Source: Paludibacter sp. (lineage in GTDB: Bacteria > Bacteroidota > Bacteroidia > Bacteroidales > Paludibacteraceae). Taken from it: DNA of 35,192 nucleotides. The stretch is taken from NCBI GenBank assembly GCA_013426815.1, contig JACDZH010000010.1, positions 1-35,192 on the forward strand, read 5' to 3'. A program made the position numbers and the translations under genes. The notes under the pieces were generated by a model that worked only from the letters and a program-made list of their open reading frames with translations, had not been told where the DNA came from and searched no databases. Positions 1 through 8,828 of the stretch are shown in pieces (position 1 is the stretch's first letter; each line of letters starts with the position of its first letter).

Positions 1-55
1 TCACCTCAATTATCAATTGAATTTTAAAATTCTTATCCCGAACTCAGGTTAATAC

Positions 56-1719
56 TTACTTAAAACGATTCCCTTTCGCCTATTCATTTGCAATATAACC
101 ACCTACCCTGTATCCCATAGCAATGATGGTAAGAGCAGGATTAAACCCACCATTTGTAACATTTAAACTGCCATCATCCACAAAAAGATTAAGTGTTTCA
201 TGTTCTCTGCCATAAGCATCGGTTACAGAAGTTTTCGGGTCGTTACCCATTCGGAAGGTACCTGTCTTATGTTATCCTCCACTTACACCTTTGCCTTTTC
301 CTGCGGCTTGCCAGGTTAATTCAGCTCCTGCTTCAATAAATAATTCTACTGATTTTGCAGCAATAAAGTTTGAAGCCTTTATATCCGCATCATGTCGTTC
401 GCCCAATAGGCGGGCAACAGGAATTCCCCAAAAGTCTTTTACCGGAGGGTTAATAGTTACTCTTGCATTAAAGTTTGGAATTTCCTGTACCGGTACTAAG
501 ACTCTGGATATCCTTTTAAAAATAGTGTCGTTGAAATTCCTTGTGTTTTAACCCCCAGACAGGTTCACCTTTAGGGCGAAATTCGGAAAACTGATAGGAT
601 GGCATTATTAAAAAATCGTTGGTAAGCAATGCACCTCCAATTATACCATCATTGTGATGATTAAAGTCACAAACTGCAAATGAACCTCCGGGTCCAAAAT
701 CTTCATAAATTTCGTCTTTAAAAAGACCAAAAGCTCCGGAATAACAATGTCTCTGTAGATTTCGTCCTACCCAATCGTTTCCATTCCCAATACCATTGGG
801 GAAAAATTTAGATTTAGAATTCAACAACAAACGGGCAGTTTCGATGGCTGATGCTGAAACAATTATGACATCGGCGTTTGAGTTTGCTGTTTATAATCTG
901 CATCAAAATAACACATTCCTTAAATTTTCCCCTTATCATTTACAAGAATTTCACTCACAACTGAATATACGAGCAGATCACAATTCCCTGTTTCAATGGC
1001 TTTTGGAATGATTGTATTAAGAGTCCCTGCTTTTGCATATACCGGACAAGCATGACCTACACACGTACGCATTCGATAGCAAGCAGGACGATTGTCGTAT
1101 GGAACAGAATTACGAAGCATTGTAACAGTGAAAGGATACCAAACCAAACGTAAAGCGGCATCATTTAAAATTTGCGCCTCTTTGTTGTGCGAAAATGGTG
1201 GCAAATGAAGTGGTATTTTCCGGGTTGGTAAAAAAGATTTTGACTATAATCGCCCGAAACTCCCATTTCCCACTCAGCCTTTTCGTAAAAAGGTTCAAGA
1301 TCAGCATAACTTATGGTCCAATCTGCCATAGTTGTGCCTTCCACTCCACCATAAACAGATTTAAATTTAAAATCTTCTTCCATAAATCGCCAGGCCATGT
1401 CACCATAGCTCACAGTACCCGAACCTACACGTGCAGCCAAAGCATTAAATCCACCCTCCGATGGACGAATAATCTGTGTACAACCATCCTTATTCTCAAT
1501 TACCATGCAATGTCTTTCATCATCAGGATCATAAGCTTTACCAAGTGCTCTATTGGTACGTTGAGCACGTAATTCATCGTTATAAATATCATCGTATTTA
1601 GCCAATCCACCACGTTCTAATAATACCACCGAAAGTCAGGCAAAACTTAGCTCTTTAGCAGCTGCTCCGCCACCTGCACCTGCACCCACAACTATGACAT
1701 TAACATGTTTAATTTTCAT
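56..1719 (-). pseudogene. Decayed second copy of GMC-family dehydrogenase flavoprotein
   Basis: This is a ruined paralogue of the intact GMC oxidoreductase at 2871-4529, alignable from the start (MKIKHVN versus MKNKHVN) to the end (KGNRFK). The three ORF-track pieces at 1165-1629, 920-1204 and 516-830 are successive parts of it in different frames. Lesions seen: an in-frame TGA in place of the glycine of FAGLSVV (1636-1638), frameshifts near 1200, near 900 and near 520, a TAA where the intact copy has the Ala before HQAGTCRMG, and a TAG in place of the tryptophan of NEWAKGN near the end. The FAD-binding GxGxxG stretch is still readable. It lies 34 bp downstream of the cytochrome gene, so the arrangement is GMC, cytochrome, dead GMC. 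It cannot make a working enzyme. Confidence 0.92.
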
Positions 1720-1753
1720 GAATTGACCAAGTATATCGTTACTAGATAACTAC

Positions 1754-2851
1754 TCAAATTCTTGTTATTTTCATCATTTTTTGTTTTAGTTTGGGGTCAT
1801 TGGCCTTATGACAATCGGTACACGAAACAAAGTGAATATCGTTTTTGCTGTTTTTGTCTTTAAATGTCGTATTCATTTGAGTTACATCTAATTTACAATT
1901 CGACATTGGTGGGTGACATTTTTTGCAACTATTCCGTGCATCGTTGCTATGTGGTTCGTGGCAAGCCATACAGCTTAATCCTTCGTGAACTCCCCGTGGC
2001 GTTCTATCATCACTTGTTCCTGCTTGATGTGCTGCATTTGGAGCATGACATTGAATACAGTTTCGCATAATAGGGTCGTCTGAAACAGCAACTTCACGAT
2101 TATTATCCGTTAACTTCAGTTTTGGCAAATCAACTACATTAATATTGATTTTTTCATGTCTATGAAAAAAAGTCAAACTTGGTTTTTCTGCTTTTCGTTT
2201 ATAAAAAGCTTCCTGCGGATTTGAATAATCAGGTTGTGATACAGGTTTTCCTTCTTGATGAATTTGATGACATGCCATACAAGGTATTGCTGACCTGTGC
2301 ATTAACTCTTTGTCTTTCAATTTCCAAGGACCTTTATTTTTCAAAGGTTCTACAATTTCGTCAACTGATTTACTATTGAACATTCCATGACAACGTAGGC
2401 AGTCGAAATTTATTTGCTCGGTAGTATTATGTTTTTCATTCAAAAAAACATGACTATAGGTCATTGAATGACCACCCAATTTCCATTTAGCAAATTCATT
2501 GGTATGGCAACGTTCGCAATTGTTCATAACATCTAATATCTGCTCTTCATTCATTCGAATATTTTCAGTATTAACTTTTCTGACGTGATTAACCACCATC
2601 ATTCCTTTTTCTTTCAAGCTATGAAATCCATTGCTTAAAGCTGTTCCATGACAATCTTTACATGTCAGATTTTGATGTGATGAGTGGGCGTGCGATTCTA
2701 CTCTTAATTCAATTTCGTGGCACGAAGCACATGTTTTGTACGGTGAAGCACTGTTCCAGTAGGTATAGAATGAGCCAAACCCAACCAAACCAAACAGGAG
2801 AATAATTGAAAGTATTAATGAAATTGTTTTATAGCGACTGTTTATATTCAT
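1754..2851 (-). CDS. Membrane-anchored nine-haem cytochrome c (NapC/NirT-like N-terminus)
   Basis: The 365-residue protein has an N-terminal hydrophobic anchor (about residues 9-30) and nine CxxCH haem c sites: CASCH 41, CKDCH 64, CERCH 112, CLRCH 151, CMACH 191, CIQCH 265, CMACH 294, CKKCH 309 and CTDCH 344. The anchor plus early haem sites resemble NapC/NirT-type quinol-linked cytochromes; the later part resembles periplasmic multihaem cytochromes. It is placed 19 bp after the GMC gene and after a subunit-3-like gene. By analogy with gluconate/sorbitol and glucoside 3-dehydrogenases, it probably takes electrons from the flavoprotein and passes them to the quinone pool or another periplasmic acceptor. 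Nine haems is far more than the one to three of the classical dehydrogenase cytochrome subunit. The partner role is inferred from position only. Confidence 0.9.
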   Translation of the reverse strand: MNINSRYKTISLILSIILLFGLVGFGSFYTYWNSASPYKTCASCHEIELRVESHAHSSHQNLTCKDCHGTALSNGFHSLKEKGMMVVNHVRKVNTENIRMNEEQILDVMNNCERCHTNEFAKWKLGGHSMTYSHVFLNEKHNTTEQINFDCLRCHGMFNSKSVDEIVEPLKNKGPWKLKDKELMHRSAIPCMACHQIHQEGKPVSQPDYSNPQEAFYKRKAEKPSLTFFHRHEKININVVDLPKLKLTDNNREVAVSDDPIMRNCIQCHAPNAAHQAGTSDDRTPRGVHEGLSCMACHEPHSNDARNSCKKCHPPMSNCKLDVTQMNTTFKDKNSKNDIHFVSCTDCHKANDPKLKQKMMKITRI

Positions 2852-2870
2852 TTTTCAAATTTTTAAATAT

Positions 2871-4529
2871 TTACTTAAAACGATTCCCTTTAGCCCACTC
2901 ATTTGCTATATAACCACCTACCCTGTATCCCAAAGCAATGATGGTAAGAGCAGGATTAAAACCACCGTTCGTTACATTTAAACCACCATCGGCTACAAAA
3001 AGATTCGGTGTTTCATGAACTCTGCCAAAAGGATCGGTAACAGATTTTTTCGGGTCGTTACCCATTCGGCAAGTTCCTGCCTGATGAGCTCCACCACTTA
3101 CACCTTTTCCTTTGCTTGCTGTTTGCCATGTAAATTCAGCACCTGCTTCTAAAAGCCATTTTTCTGCTTTTTCTGCAATAAAATTAGCCCCTTTCATATC
3201 TGCGTCGAGTCTTTCACCCGATAAACGTGCAACAGGAATACCCCAAAAATCTTTTACCGAAGGGTCAACAGTTACTCTTGAATTAAAGTTTGGCATTTCC
3301 TGCAAAGGTCCCATTACTCTTGCCACTTTTTTAAAATTATTTCGTTGAAATTCTTTGTGTTTTAATCCCCAGTACGGTTCACCTTTTGGACGAATTTCAG
3401 AGAACTGATAAGGCATTCGAATAAACTCATTGGCAAGCAATGCTCCTCCAACAATTCCTTCGTTGTGGTGATTAAAGTCGCATAAAGCAATGGAAGCTCC
3501 CGGACCAAAATCATCATATATTTCATCTTTAAAAATTCCATAAGCTCCTGTATATAAATGCCCCTGAAGATTACGCCCTACCCAATCGTTTCCATTTCCA
3601 ATACCATTCGGGAAAAATTTGGATTTAGAATTCAAGAGTAAACGGGCAGTTTCAATTGCTGATGCTGAGACGATTAAGACATCAGCAGATTGAGTTTGCT
3701 GTTTATTGTCTGCATCAAAATAATTTACCCCGTAAATTTTACCATTATCATTTACAAGAATTTCGCTGACAAGCGAGTTAATACGTAATTCACAGTTCCC
3801 TGTTTCAATGGCTTTTGGAATAACTGTATTATGTGAGCCTGCTTTTGCATTTACCGGACAAGCAAACCCTACACATGTTCGCATCCGATAGCATGCTGGA
3901 CGATTATCGTAAGGAACAGAATTCCTAAGCATGGGAATTGGAAATGGATGCCAACCCAAACGTAAAGCCGCATCTTTTAATATTAACGCTTCCTTATTAT
4001 GTGAAAAAGGTGGCATTGGAAGTGGTTTATTTCGGGGTGGCGAAAAAGGATTCTGGGTTTCATCGCCTGATACACCCATCTCCCACTCAGCCTTTTCGTA
4101 ACAGGGTTCAAGATCTGAATAACTTATTGGCCAATCGGATAAAGATGACCCTTCTACTGCACCGTAAATAGATTTTAATTTAAAATCCTCTTCCATAAAT
4201 CGCCAGGCCATTGCACCATAGCTCACAGTACCTGAACCAACGCAAGCAGCCACTTCGCTGAATCCACCATCTGATGGTCGAATAATTTTTGTACTGCCAT
4301 CTTTATTCTCAATCACCCTGCAATGTCTTGCGTCATCAGGTCCGTAAGCTTGTCCTAATGCCCTTATGCGTTGCGAATGTAATTCATCATCATAAACATC
4401 ATCATATTTTGCCCATCCACCTCGCTCAAATAGCACTACCGACAGTCCGGCAAAACTAAGTTCTTTTGCAACTGCTCCCCCACCTGCTCCGGCACCTATA
4501 ACTATTGCATTTACATGTTTGTTTTTCAT
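2871..4529 (-). CDS. GMC-family FAD-dependent dehydrogenase (large subunit)
   Basis: A 552-residue flavoprotein of the glucose-methanol-choline oxidoreductase family, close to the large subunits of gluconate 2-dehydrogenase and glucoside 3-dehydrogenase. The FAD-binding motif GAGAGG is at residues 12-17. The C-terminal substrate domain carries HQAGTCRMG (about 482-490) and GGFNPALT (Asn about 525), which supply the usual His/Asn catalytic pair. I chose the ATG at 4529; the ORF-track start at 4550 is a TTG, and the decayed paralogue begins at the equivalent ATG. There is no signal peptide, so the protein would be exported by hitch-hiking on the Tat-signal small subunit encoded upstream. Likely reaction: oxidation of a sugar hydroxyl to a ketone, with electrons going to the multihaem cytochrome. 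The substrate is not determinable here. Confidence 0.92.
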   Translation of the reverse strand: MKNKHVNAIVIGAGAGGGAVAKELSFAGLSVVLFERGGWAKYDDVYDDELHSQRIRALGQAYGPDDARHCRVIENKDGSTKIIRPSDGGFSEVAACVGSGTVSYGAMAWRFMEEDFKLKSIYGAVEGSSLSDWPISYSDLEPCYEKAEWEMGVSGDETQNPFSPPRNKPLPMPPFSHNKEALILKDAALRLGWHPFPIPMLRNSVPYDNRPACYRMRTCVGFACPVNAKAGSHNTVIPKAIETGNCELRINSLVSEILVNDNGKIYGVNYFDADNKQQTQSADVLIVSASAIETARLLLNSKSKFFPNGIGNGNDWVGRNLQGHLYTGAYGIFKDEIYDDFGPGASIALCDFNHHNEGIVGGALLANEFIRMPYQFSEIRPKGEPYWGLKHKEFQRNNFKKVARVMGPLQEMPNFNSRVTVDPSVKDFWGIPVARLSGERLDADMKGANFIAEKAEKWLLEAGAEFTWQTASKGKGVSGGAHQAGTCRMGNDPKKSVTDPFGRVHETPNLFVADGGLNVTNGGFNPALTIIALGYRVGGYIANEWAKGNRFK

Positions 4530-4540
4530 AATTTTAAAAT

Positions 4541-4565
4541 TTGCCCCCAAGCCCCCGAACAGGGA
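4541..4565. repeat. C-rich repeat, copy 3, in front of the GMC gene
   Basis: TTGCCCCCAAGCCCCCGAACAGGGA stands out in AT-rich DNA. It resembles the two G/C-run repeats at 8680-8707 and 8795-8826, though the match is looser. It ends 12 bp upstream of the GMC start codon, inside the 134-bp gap after the small-subunit gene. Confidence 0.5.
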
Positions 4566-4663
4566 ATAGAGAGAAGTTCGAGAAATCTTAAATCTTCACT
4601 TTTAATGACAAATAAATTTTATTTTTGTCATTTGAGTTTTATGTTTAAATTAATTGTATTTTT

Positions 4664-5224
4664 TTATTTATATCTGTTTTGTCCGATAATAATTGGAGTA
4701 TCCAATTTGAGCATTTTATAACTTACATTGTTTTTATTACCGCCGTGCTTAGGACTACCGTAAAAACTCTGCATTGTATGTCTGATAACCATACTGAAAA
4801 ATTTTTTATCGGCTCCTTTTTCCCAATGTGAGTGCTTTAGTTCATCCTTATCAATCAATTTGAGTAATATAGTTTGATTTTCCCAATTTAATTCCTCAAA
4901 TTTAGAATTGAATTTCTCCATACTCGATTGTTGTAACAGTTTTAGTCCATCTCTGTAATCTTTTTGAAATTGTTGGTATGGTCCCATCAACTGTTTATCA
5001 ATAAAGTTTGTTGCTCCGGCATCGCGCGCTCCCATAGACTCATCGGTTGGTATAATTTGTTCCACCAATGCATCGAGAATTAGTACTTCATTTTCGGTAA
5101 AGAAACGCCATTTACTTATGGGTTTTTTATTCAAAGCTCCTAAACTTAACAAAGAAATTCCACCAATACCCACTAAAGATAATGATAAAAATTTTCGTCT
5201 TGAAATTTTATTTTTTACATCCAT
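4664..5224 (-). CDS. Gluconate 2-dehydrogenase subunit 3-like small subunit (Tat-exported)
   Basis: The 186-residue protein starts with a twin-arginine-type signal (KISRRKFLSLSLVGIGG) and continues with the subunit-3 pattern, including LDALVEQIIPTDESMGARDAG. This family is the gamma/small subunit of membrane GMC dehydrogenases; it carries the folded flavoprotein through the Tat pathway and helps seat it on the membrane. The gene order small subunit, GMC subunit, cytochrome c matches such three-part enzymes. The 134-bp gap before the GMC gene contains a C-rich repeat. Family assignment rests on the signal, the length and the neighbours. Confidence 0.85.
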   Translation of the reverse strand: MDVKNKISRRKFLSLSLVGIGGISLLSLGALNKKPISKWRFFTENEVLILDALVEQIIPTDESMGARDAGATNFIDKQLMGPYQQFQKDYRDGLKLLQQSSMEKFNSKFEELNWENQTILLKLIDKDELKHSHWEKGADKKFFSMVIRHTMQSFYGSPKHGGNKNNVSYKMLKLDTPIIIGQNRYK

Positions 5225-5263
5225 ATTATAATTTTATTTTTTTATTTTACAAAAATTCTATTC

Positions 5264-6262
5264 TCAACCTTTAGTCGAAAAAGCTGCATCGAAAGGCAAC
5301 ACAGAAGGTTCAAAATCTTTAGATTTTATATAATGATATGCTTCATTTGCTCCGTGAAAGCGTTCCATTCCGGCATCTTCCCACTCTATTGATAAAGGTC
5401 CGGTGTAACCAATACGATTTAATGCTCGAACAATATATTCAAAATTTACAATTCCCCTGCCCGGAGAACAAAAATTCCATTTACGTCGATAATCGCCAAA
5501 ATCAAGATAGCCACCGAAAGTTCCTGCTTGTGTTAGTTTTTTGTTGATATCCACATCTTTCACATGTACATGCAAAATTCTATCTGCAAATTTTTCAATA
5601 AATTCGATATAATCCACACCCTGATAAGCCAAATGGCTAGGGTCAAAATTAAATCCAAAAGCAGAATGATAATTGATTGCTTTCAAAGCCCTTTCGGCAG
5701 TAACAATATCAAAAGCAATTTCGGTGGGATGAACTTCCAGCGCAAATTTTACGTTCAACTTTTGATATTCGTCTAGAATAGGTGTCCAGCGTTGAGCAAA
5801 ATTGGCAAAACCTTCTTCAATCATTTCGGGTGGAGTGGGCGGAAAGGAATAAATCAGATTCCAGATAGAACTTCCTGTAAATCCGTTCACCACATTTATT
5901 CCAAGTTGTTTGGCAACAACTGCTGTTTTAATCATTTCATCGGCAGCCCTTTTTTGCACTTCAGCCGAGTTTCCATTTCCCCAAATATATTCAGGTAAAA
6001 TAGCTTTGTGTCGCAAATCAATTTTGTCGCATACAGCCTGACCAACCAAATGATTCGAAATGGCGAATAGCTTTAAATTGTGTTTGACCAATAATTTCAA
6101 TATTTGTTCACAATACGTCAAATTTGCTTTTGAAATATTAATGTGGTTTCCCCAACATGCAAGTTCCAACCCATTGTAACCAATTTCGGATGCCTTTTTG
6201 CAAACTTCTTCAAGTGGCAAATCAGCATATTGTCCGGTAAATAATGTTATATTTCTCGACAT
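5264..6262 (-). CDS. Sugar phosphate isomerase/epimerase family TIM barrel (cytoplasmic)
   Basis: A 332-residue xylose-isomerase-like TIM barrel (AP endonuclease 2 superfamily). The usual metal-binding residues are visible: Glu in FALEVHP, Asp and His in NFDPSH, His and Asp in LHVHVKD, and Glu in LSIEWED. There is no signal peptide, so it acts in the cytoplasm. It begins 2 bp after the stop of the Gfo/Idh/MocA gene, which implies co-transcription and coupled translation. Proteins of this type next to Gfo/Idh/MocA oxidoreductases and GMC dehydrogenases are typical of keto-sugar and inositol-like catabolic clusters, where they isomerise or cleave keto intermediates. The exact reaction cannot be told from the sequence. 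Confidence 0.88.
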   Translation of the reverse strand: MSRNITLFTGQYADLPLEEVCKKASEIGYNGLELACWGNHINISKANLTYCEQILKLLVKHNLKLFAISNHLVGQAVCDKIDLRHKAILPEYIWGNGNSAEVQKRAADEMIKTAVVAKQLGINVVNGFTGSSIWNLIYSFPPTPPEMIEEGFANFAQRWTPILDEYQKLNVKFALEVHPTEIAFDIVTAERALKAINYHSAFGFNFDPSHLAYQGVDYIEFIEKFADRILHVHVKDVDINKKLTQAGTFGGYLDFGDYRRKWNFCSPGRGIVNFEYIVRALNRIGYTGPLSIEWEDAGMERFHGANEAYHYIKSKDFEPSVLPFDAAFSTKG

Positions 6263-6264
6263 AA

Positions 6265-7419
6265 TCAGCTTATTAATTTAATCCATTTTTGATTGCTTGA
6301 AGCTGATTCTACAACAGCATCAATAAACTGCATACCTCGCAATCCATCGTTTACAGTTGCTATATCAGCATTTTCAGATTCAAAACCCGCTTTGTAGTTT
6401 CTGATAGCGGTAGCAAAGTTTCGGTAAATATTGGCAAACGCTTCAATTAATCCTTCAGGGTGTCCACCCGGAAGTCGGGTATTTTTAATAGCTTCTTTGC
6501 ATAAATTGGCATTATCACCAGCTCTTAAAACCTGCATGGGTTTATTTAATAAATTTAAAATCAGTGAATTCGGTTCTTGTTGGTGCCATTCAATACCACC
6601 AAATTCACCATAAACTCTAATTTTAAGATTATTTTCTTCACCTACACTTATCTGACTGGCATATAAAATTCCTTTTGCTCCCTGGTCGAAATGAATCAAT
6701 ACATTGGCATCATCTTCGAGCATTCGTCCAGAAACATAAGTGCTGAAATCGGCACACACTTCCGTAATTTTTTGTCCGGTAATGTATTCTGCGAGGTTTT
6801 GAGCATGAACACCAATATCGCCTATTGAACCGCTTTTGCCCGATTTAGTCGGATTTGTGCGCCAGTTAGCCTGTTGATTACCACTTGATTCAATAGCAGT
6901 TGCTAACCAACCTTGTGGATACTCAACCACCACTTTACGAATTTTCCCCAAATCGCCCTGCTGAACAGTGTGTTTTGCTTGCTTTACCAATGGATATGCT
7001 GAGTACGGGTGAGTTAGAGCAAATATAAGTCCTGTAGATTCAACCAATGACACTAATTGTTCTGCTTCGATGGTTGTCAATGTCATTGGTTTTTCGCAAA
7101 CCACATGAAAGCCACTTTCCAAAGCCATTTTAGCAATATCGAAATGCAAGAAATTGGGAGTTACTATGCTAACAAAATCAATCCGTTCACCCTCAGGCAT
7201 TTGTTTTTCTTTTTCAAACATTTCCCGATATGAACCATAAACACGTTCATCCTTTAAATAATAAGCTTCTCCGGCTTGCTTGGATAATGCTACATCGGCA
7301 TTAAATGCGCCAGCAACAAGTTCAATTTCATTGTCCAACGCTGATGACATGCGATGCACAACACCAATAAATGACGAAAGACATCCGCCGACCATACCCA
7401 TTCTTAGTTTTCTCCTCAT
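6265..7419 (-). CDS. Gfo/Idh/MocA-family NAD(P)-dependent oxidoreductase
   Basis: A 384-residue sugar dehydrogenase/reductase. It has an N-terminal Rossmann motif (GMVGG, residues 8-12), the family EKP signature (109-111, with Lys110 contacting nucleotide and substrate) and a GDIGVHAQN motif whose Asp201 and His205 match the family's catalytic helix. The enzymes interconvert hydroxyl and keto groups on sugars or cyclitols. The start codon overlaps the stop of the upstream MFS gene by 4 bp, and the next gene follows after 2 bp, so the three form a tight operon. In this setting it would handle the imported sugar or keto-sugar. The direction and substrate are not known. Confidence 0.9.
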   Translation of the reverse strand: MRRKLRMGMVGGCLSSFIGVVHRMSSALDNEIELVAGAFNADVALSKQAGEAYYLKDERVYGSYREMFEKEKQMPEGERIDFVSIVTPNFLHFDIAKMALESGFHVVCEKPMTLTTIEAEQLVSLVESTGLIFALTHPYSAYPLVKQAKHTVQQGDLGKIRKVVVEYPQGWLATAIESSGNQQANWRTNPTKSGKSGSIGDIGVHAQNLAEYITGQKITEVCADFSTYVSGRMLEDDANVLIHFDQGAKGILYASQISVGEENNLKIRVYGEFGGIEWHQQEPNSLILNLLNKPMQVLRAGDNANLCKEAIKNTRLPGGHPEGLIEAFANIYRNFATAIRNYKAGFESENADIATVNDGLRGMQFIDAVVESASSNQKWIKLIS

Positions 7420-8744
7420 AGCTGTGTTTTATTTTGTTTTTTTGTGTAAATTAGTAATAATATAAATGCTATTATCAGAAAGGCAGGTAAGATAGCTACC
7501 AACCTTAATGTTTCGGCTCCTGCCATAACTTTTACCTGAGTCAAAATTAAAAATTCTTTTGTTCCTTCCAATGCATTCAGAATGTCGGAAACTGTATAGG
7601 TTGTTGGTATTGATGCTACAACCTGGTTGTCATAAACTTTCCCCATAAATGGTAAAACAAGTGAAACAGACAACATACCTGCTCCACCCATAATTGACAA
7701 TCCTAATGCGCCCGTTTTGGGCAGATATTCAGCAACATAACCTAGCATTGTAGGCCAAAAATAAGTAACTCCAATTGCAAAAACAGCTGTTGCAACTATA
7801 GTTGTCCAACCGTTCGAATAACTCAGTAAAACTAACCCTATACCGGCAACAACAGAAGAAAATAACAGCATTCCTGCCGGATTCAGTTTGTGTACAACGG
7901 GACCTGCGAAAGAACGTCCAACAGCCATAATTCCATTTATAAACACAAGCAATAAAATGGCAGGCACACCTGCATTACTTAATAAAACAGTAATCCATTG
8001 ATTGGTTCCAAGTTCGGTGCTCGAAGTGAGAAACATGCAAAAAACCATAAACAAGAATAGTGGAGTTAAACAAGCTTTTATCATTTCTTTTGAGGAAATT
8101 CCTGAACTTACTCTTTCTGTTTTTGGGAATTTTAGTTTTAAAAATAAATACCCATAAACAAAAACTGGAATCATAATAACTGCCATTTTTATCTGCCATC
8201 CTACGTTTATCAGCCCCAAAGTATAAGCTGCCAAACCTCCAATTACAATTCCACCCGGAAACCAAACATGAAATCCATTCAGCATTTTTGTTTTATTTTC
8301 AGGGAATAAAGTTGCCACTAAAGGGTTACAAGCTGCTTCCACAAAACCATTTGCAATTCCGATCAACAAAGTTGAGCCAAAAAGTGTCCAAAATCCGTTA
8401 GAAAATATAGTCAGAACAACCCCTGCCAAATGTCCAACAAAGGCAAAAACAAGTATGGTTTTCATACCCAGTAAATCAACCAAAAATCCACCAAATATCA
8501 TTGCAAGCGTAAAACCCCAAAATGCAGTGCCAATACACCAGCCAATTTCTTCGTTGCTTAAATTAAAAACTGTACCAAATGTATTACCCAGCAAATCAGC
8601 CCTTATAGCAAAGGTCATAGCGGTAGCAATTAGTGCAATGCGGCTTGCAAAAAACAATTTTTTTCTATTGATTTCCAGTACCCCCTTGCCCCCCAAAGGG
8701 GGTTCAAATTTAGTTTTGTCTTGTAAATACATATCTTTATTCAT
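7416..8744 (-). CDS. MFS transporter, probable sugar permease
   Basis: A 442-residue integral membrane protein with about 12 hydrophobic segments, resembling FucP/sugar-type major facilitator permeases. Residues 13-21 (FEPPLGGKG) are encoded by a G/C-run repeat rather than by normal transporter sequence, so the first 25-30 residues look like an acquired extension and the true membrane domain starts near ASRIALIATAM. The gene overlaps the Gfo/Idh/MocA gene by 4 bp and follows the exported isomerase gene after 84 bp. An inverted copy of the same repeat lies in its leader and can pair with the in-gene copy around the start codon. Likely role: uptake of the product of the extracytoplasmic enzymes. 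Confidence 0.88.
   Translation of the reverse strand: MNKDMYLQDKTKFEPPLGGKGVLEINRKKLFFASRIALIATAMTFAIRADLLGNTFGTVFNLSNEEIGWCIGTAFWGFTLAMIFGGFLVDLLGMKTILVFAFVGHLAGVVLTIFSNGFWTLFGSTLLIGIANGFVEAACNPLVATLFPENKTKMLNGFHVWFPGGIVIGGLAAYTLGLINVGWQIKMAVIMIPVFVYGYLFLKLKFPKTERVSSGISSKEMIKACLTPLFLFMVFCMFLTSSTELGTNQWITVLLSNAGVPAILLLVFINGIMAVGRSFAGPVVHKLNPAGMLLFSSVVAGIGLVLLSYSNGWTTIVATAVFAIGVTYFWPTMLGYVAEYLPKTGALGLSIMGGAGMLSVSLVLPFMGKVYDNQVVASIPTTYTVSDILNALEGTKEFLILTQVKVMAGAETLRLVAILPAFLIIAFILLLIYTKKQNKTQL
8680..8707. repeat. G/C-run repeat, copy 1, inside the MFS gene
   Basis: On the minus strand this reads TTGAACCCCCTTTGGGGGGC followed by AAGGGGGT. It is in frame with the transporter and encodes FEPPLGGKG. 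An inverted copy sits at 8795-8826, and a looser one at 4541-4565. Peptides such as PPLGGKG from this kind of repeat occur in other Bacteroidota proteins. Confidence 0.75.
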
Positions 8745-8794
8745 TTAATGTTTCTTTTAATCCTTATATAATATTATAAATATAGTTGCCAATA

Positions 8795-8826
8795 TTGAAC
8801 CCCTTTTTGGGGGGAGGTAGGGGGCC
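8795..8826. repeat. G/C-run repeat, copy 2, in the MFS leader
   Basis: The plus strand reads TTGAACCCCTTTTTGGGGGG then AGGTAGGGGGCC. It lies between the stop codon of the exported isomerase and the MFS start, inverted relative to copy 1. Transcribed from the minus strand, the two copies could form a stem of about 19 bp that encloses the MFS start codon. Confidence 0.75.
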
Positions 8827-8828
8827 TT

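Noticed and set aside
7975-8265. 96-residue minus ORF within the MFS gene
   Set aside because: It is an alternative frame of a well-supported transporter gene.
8795-8826. G-quadruplex at the G-runs
   Set aside because: Only two long G-tracts are present per copy, so an intramolecular quadruplex is not supported; pairing with the inverted copy is more likely.
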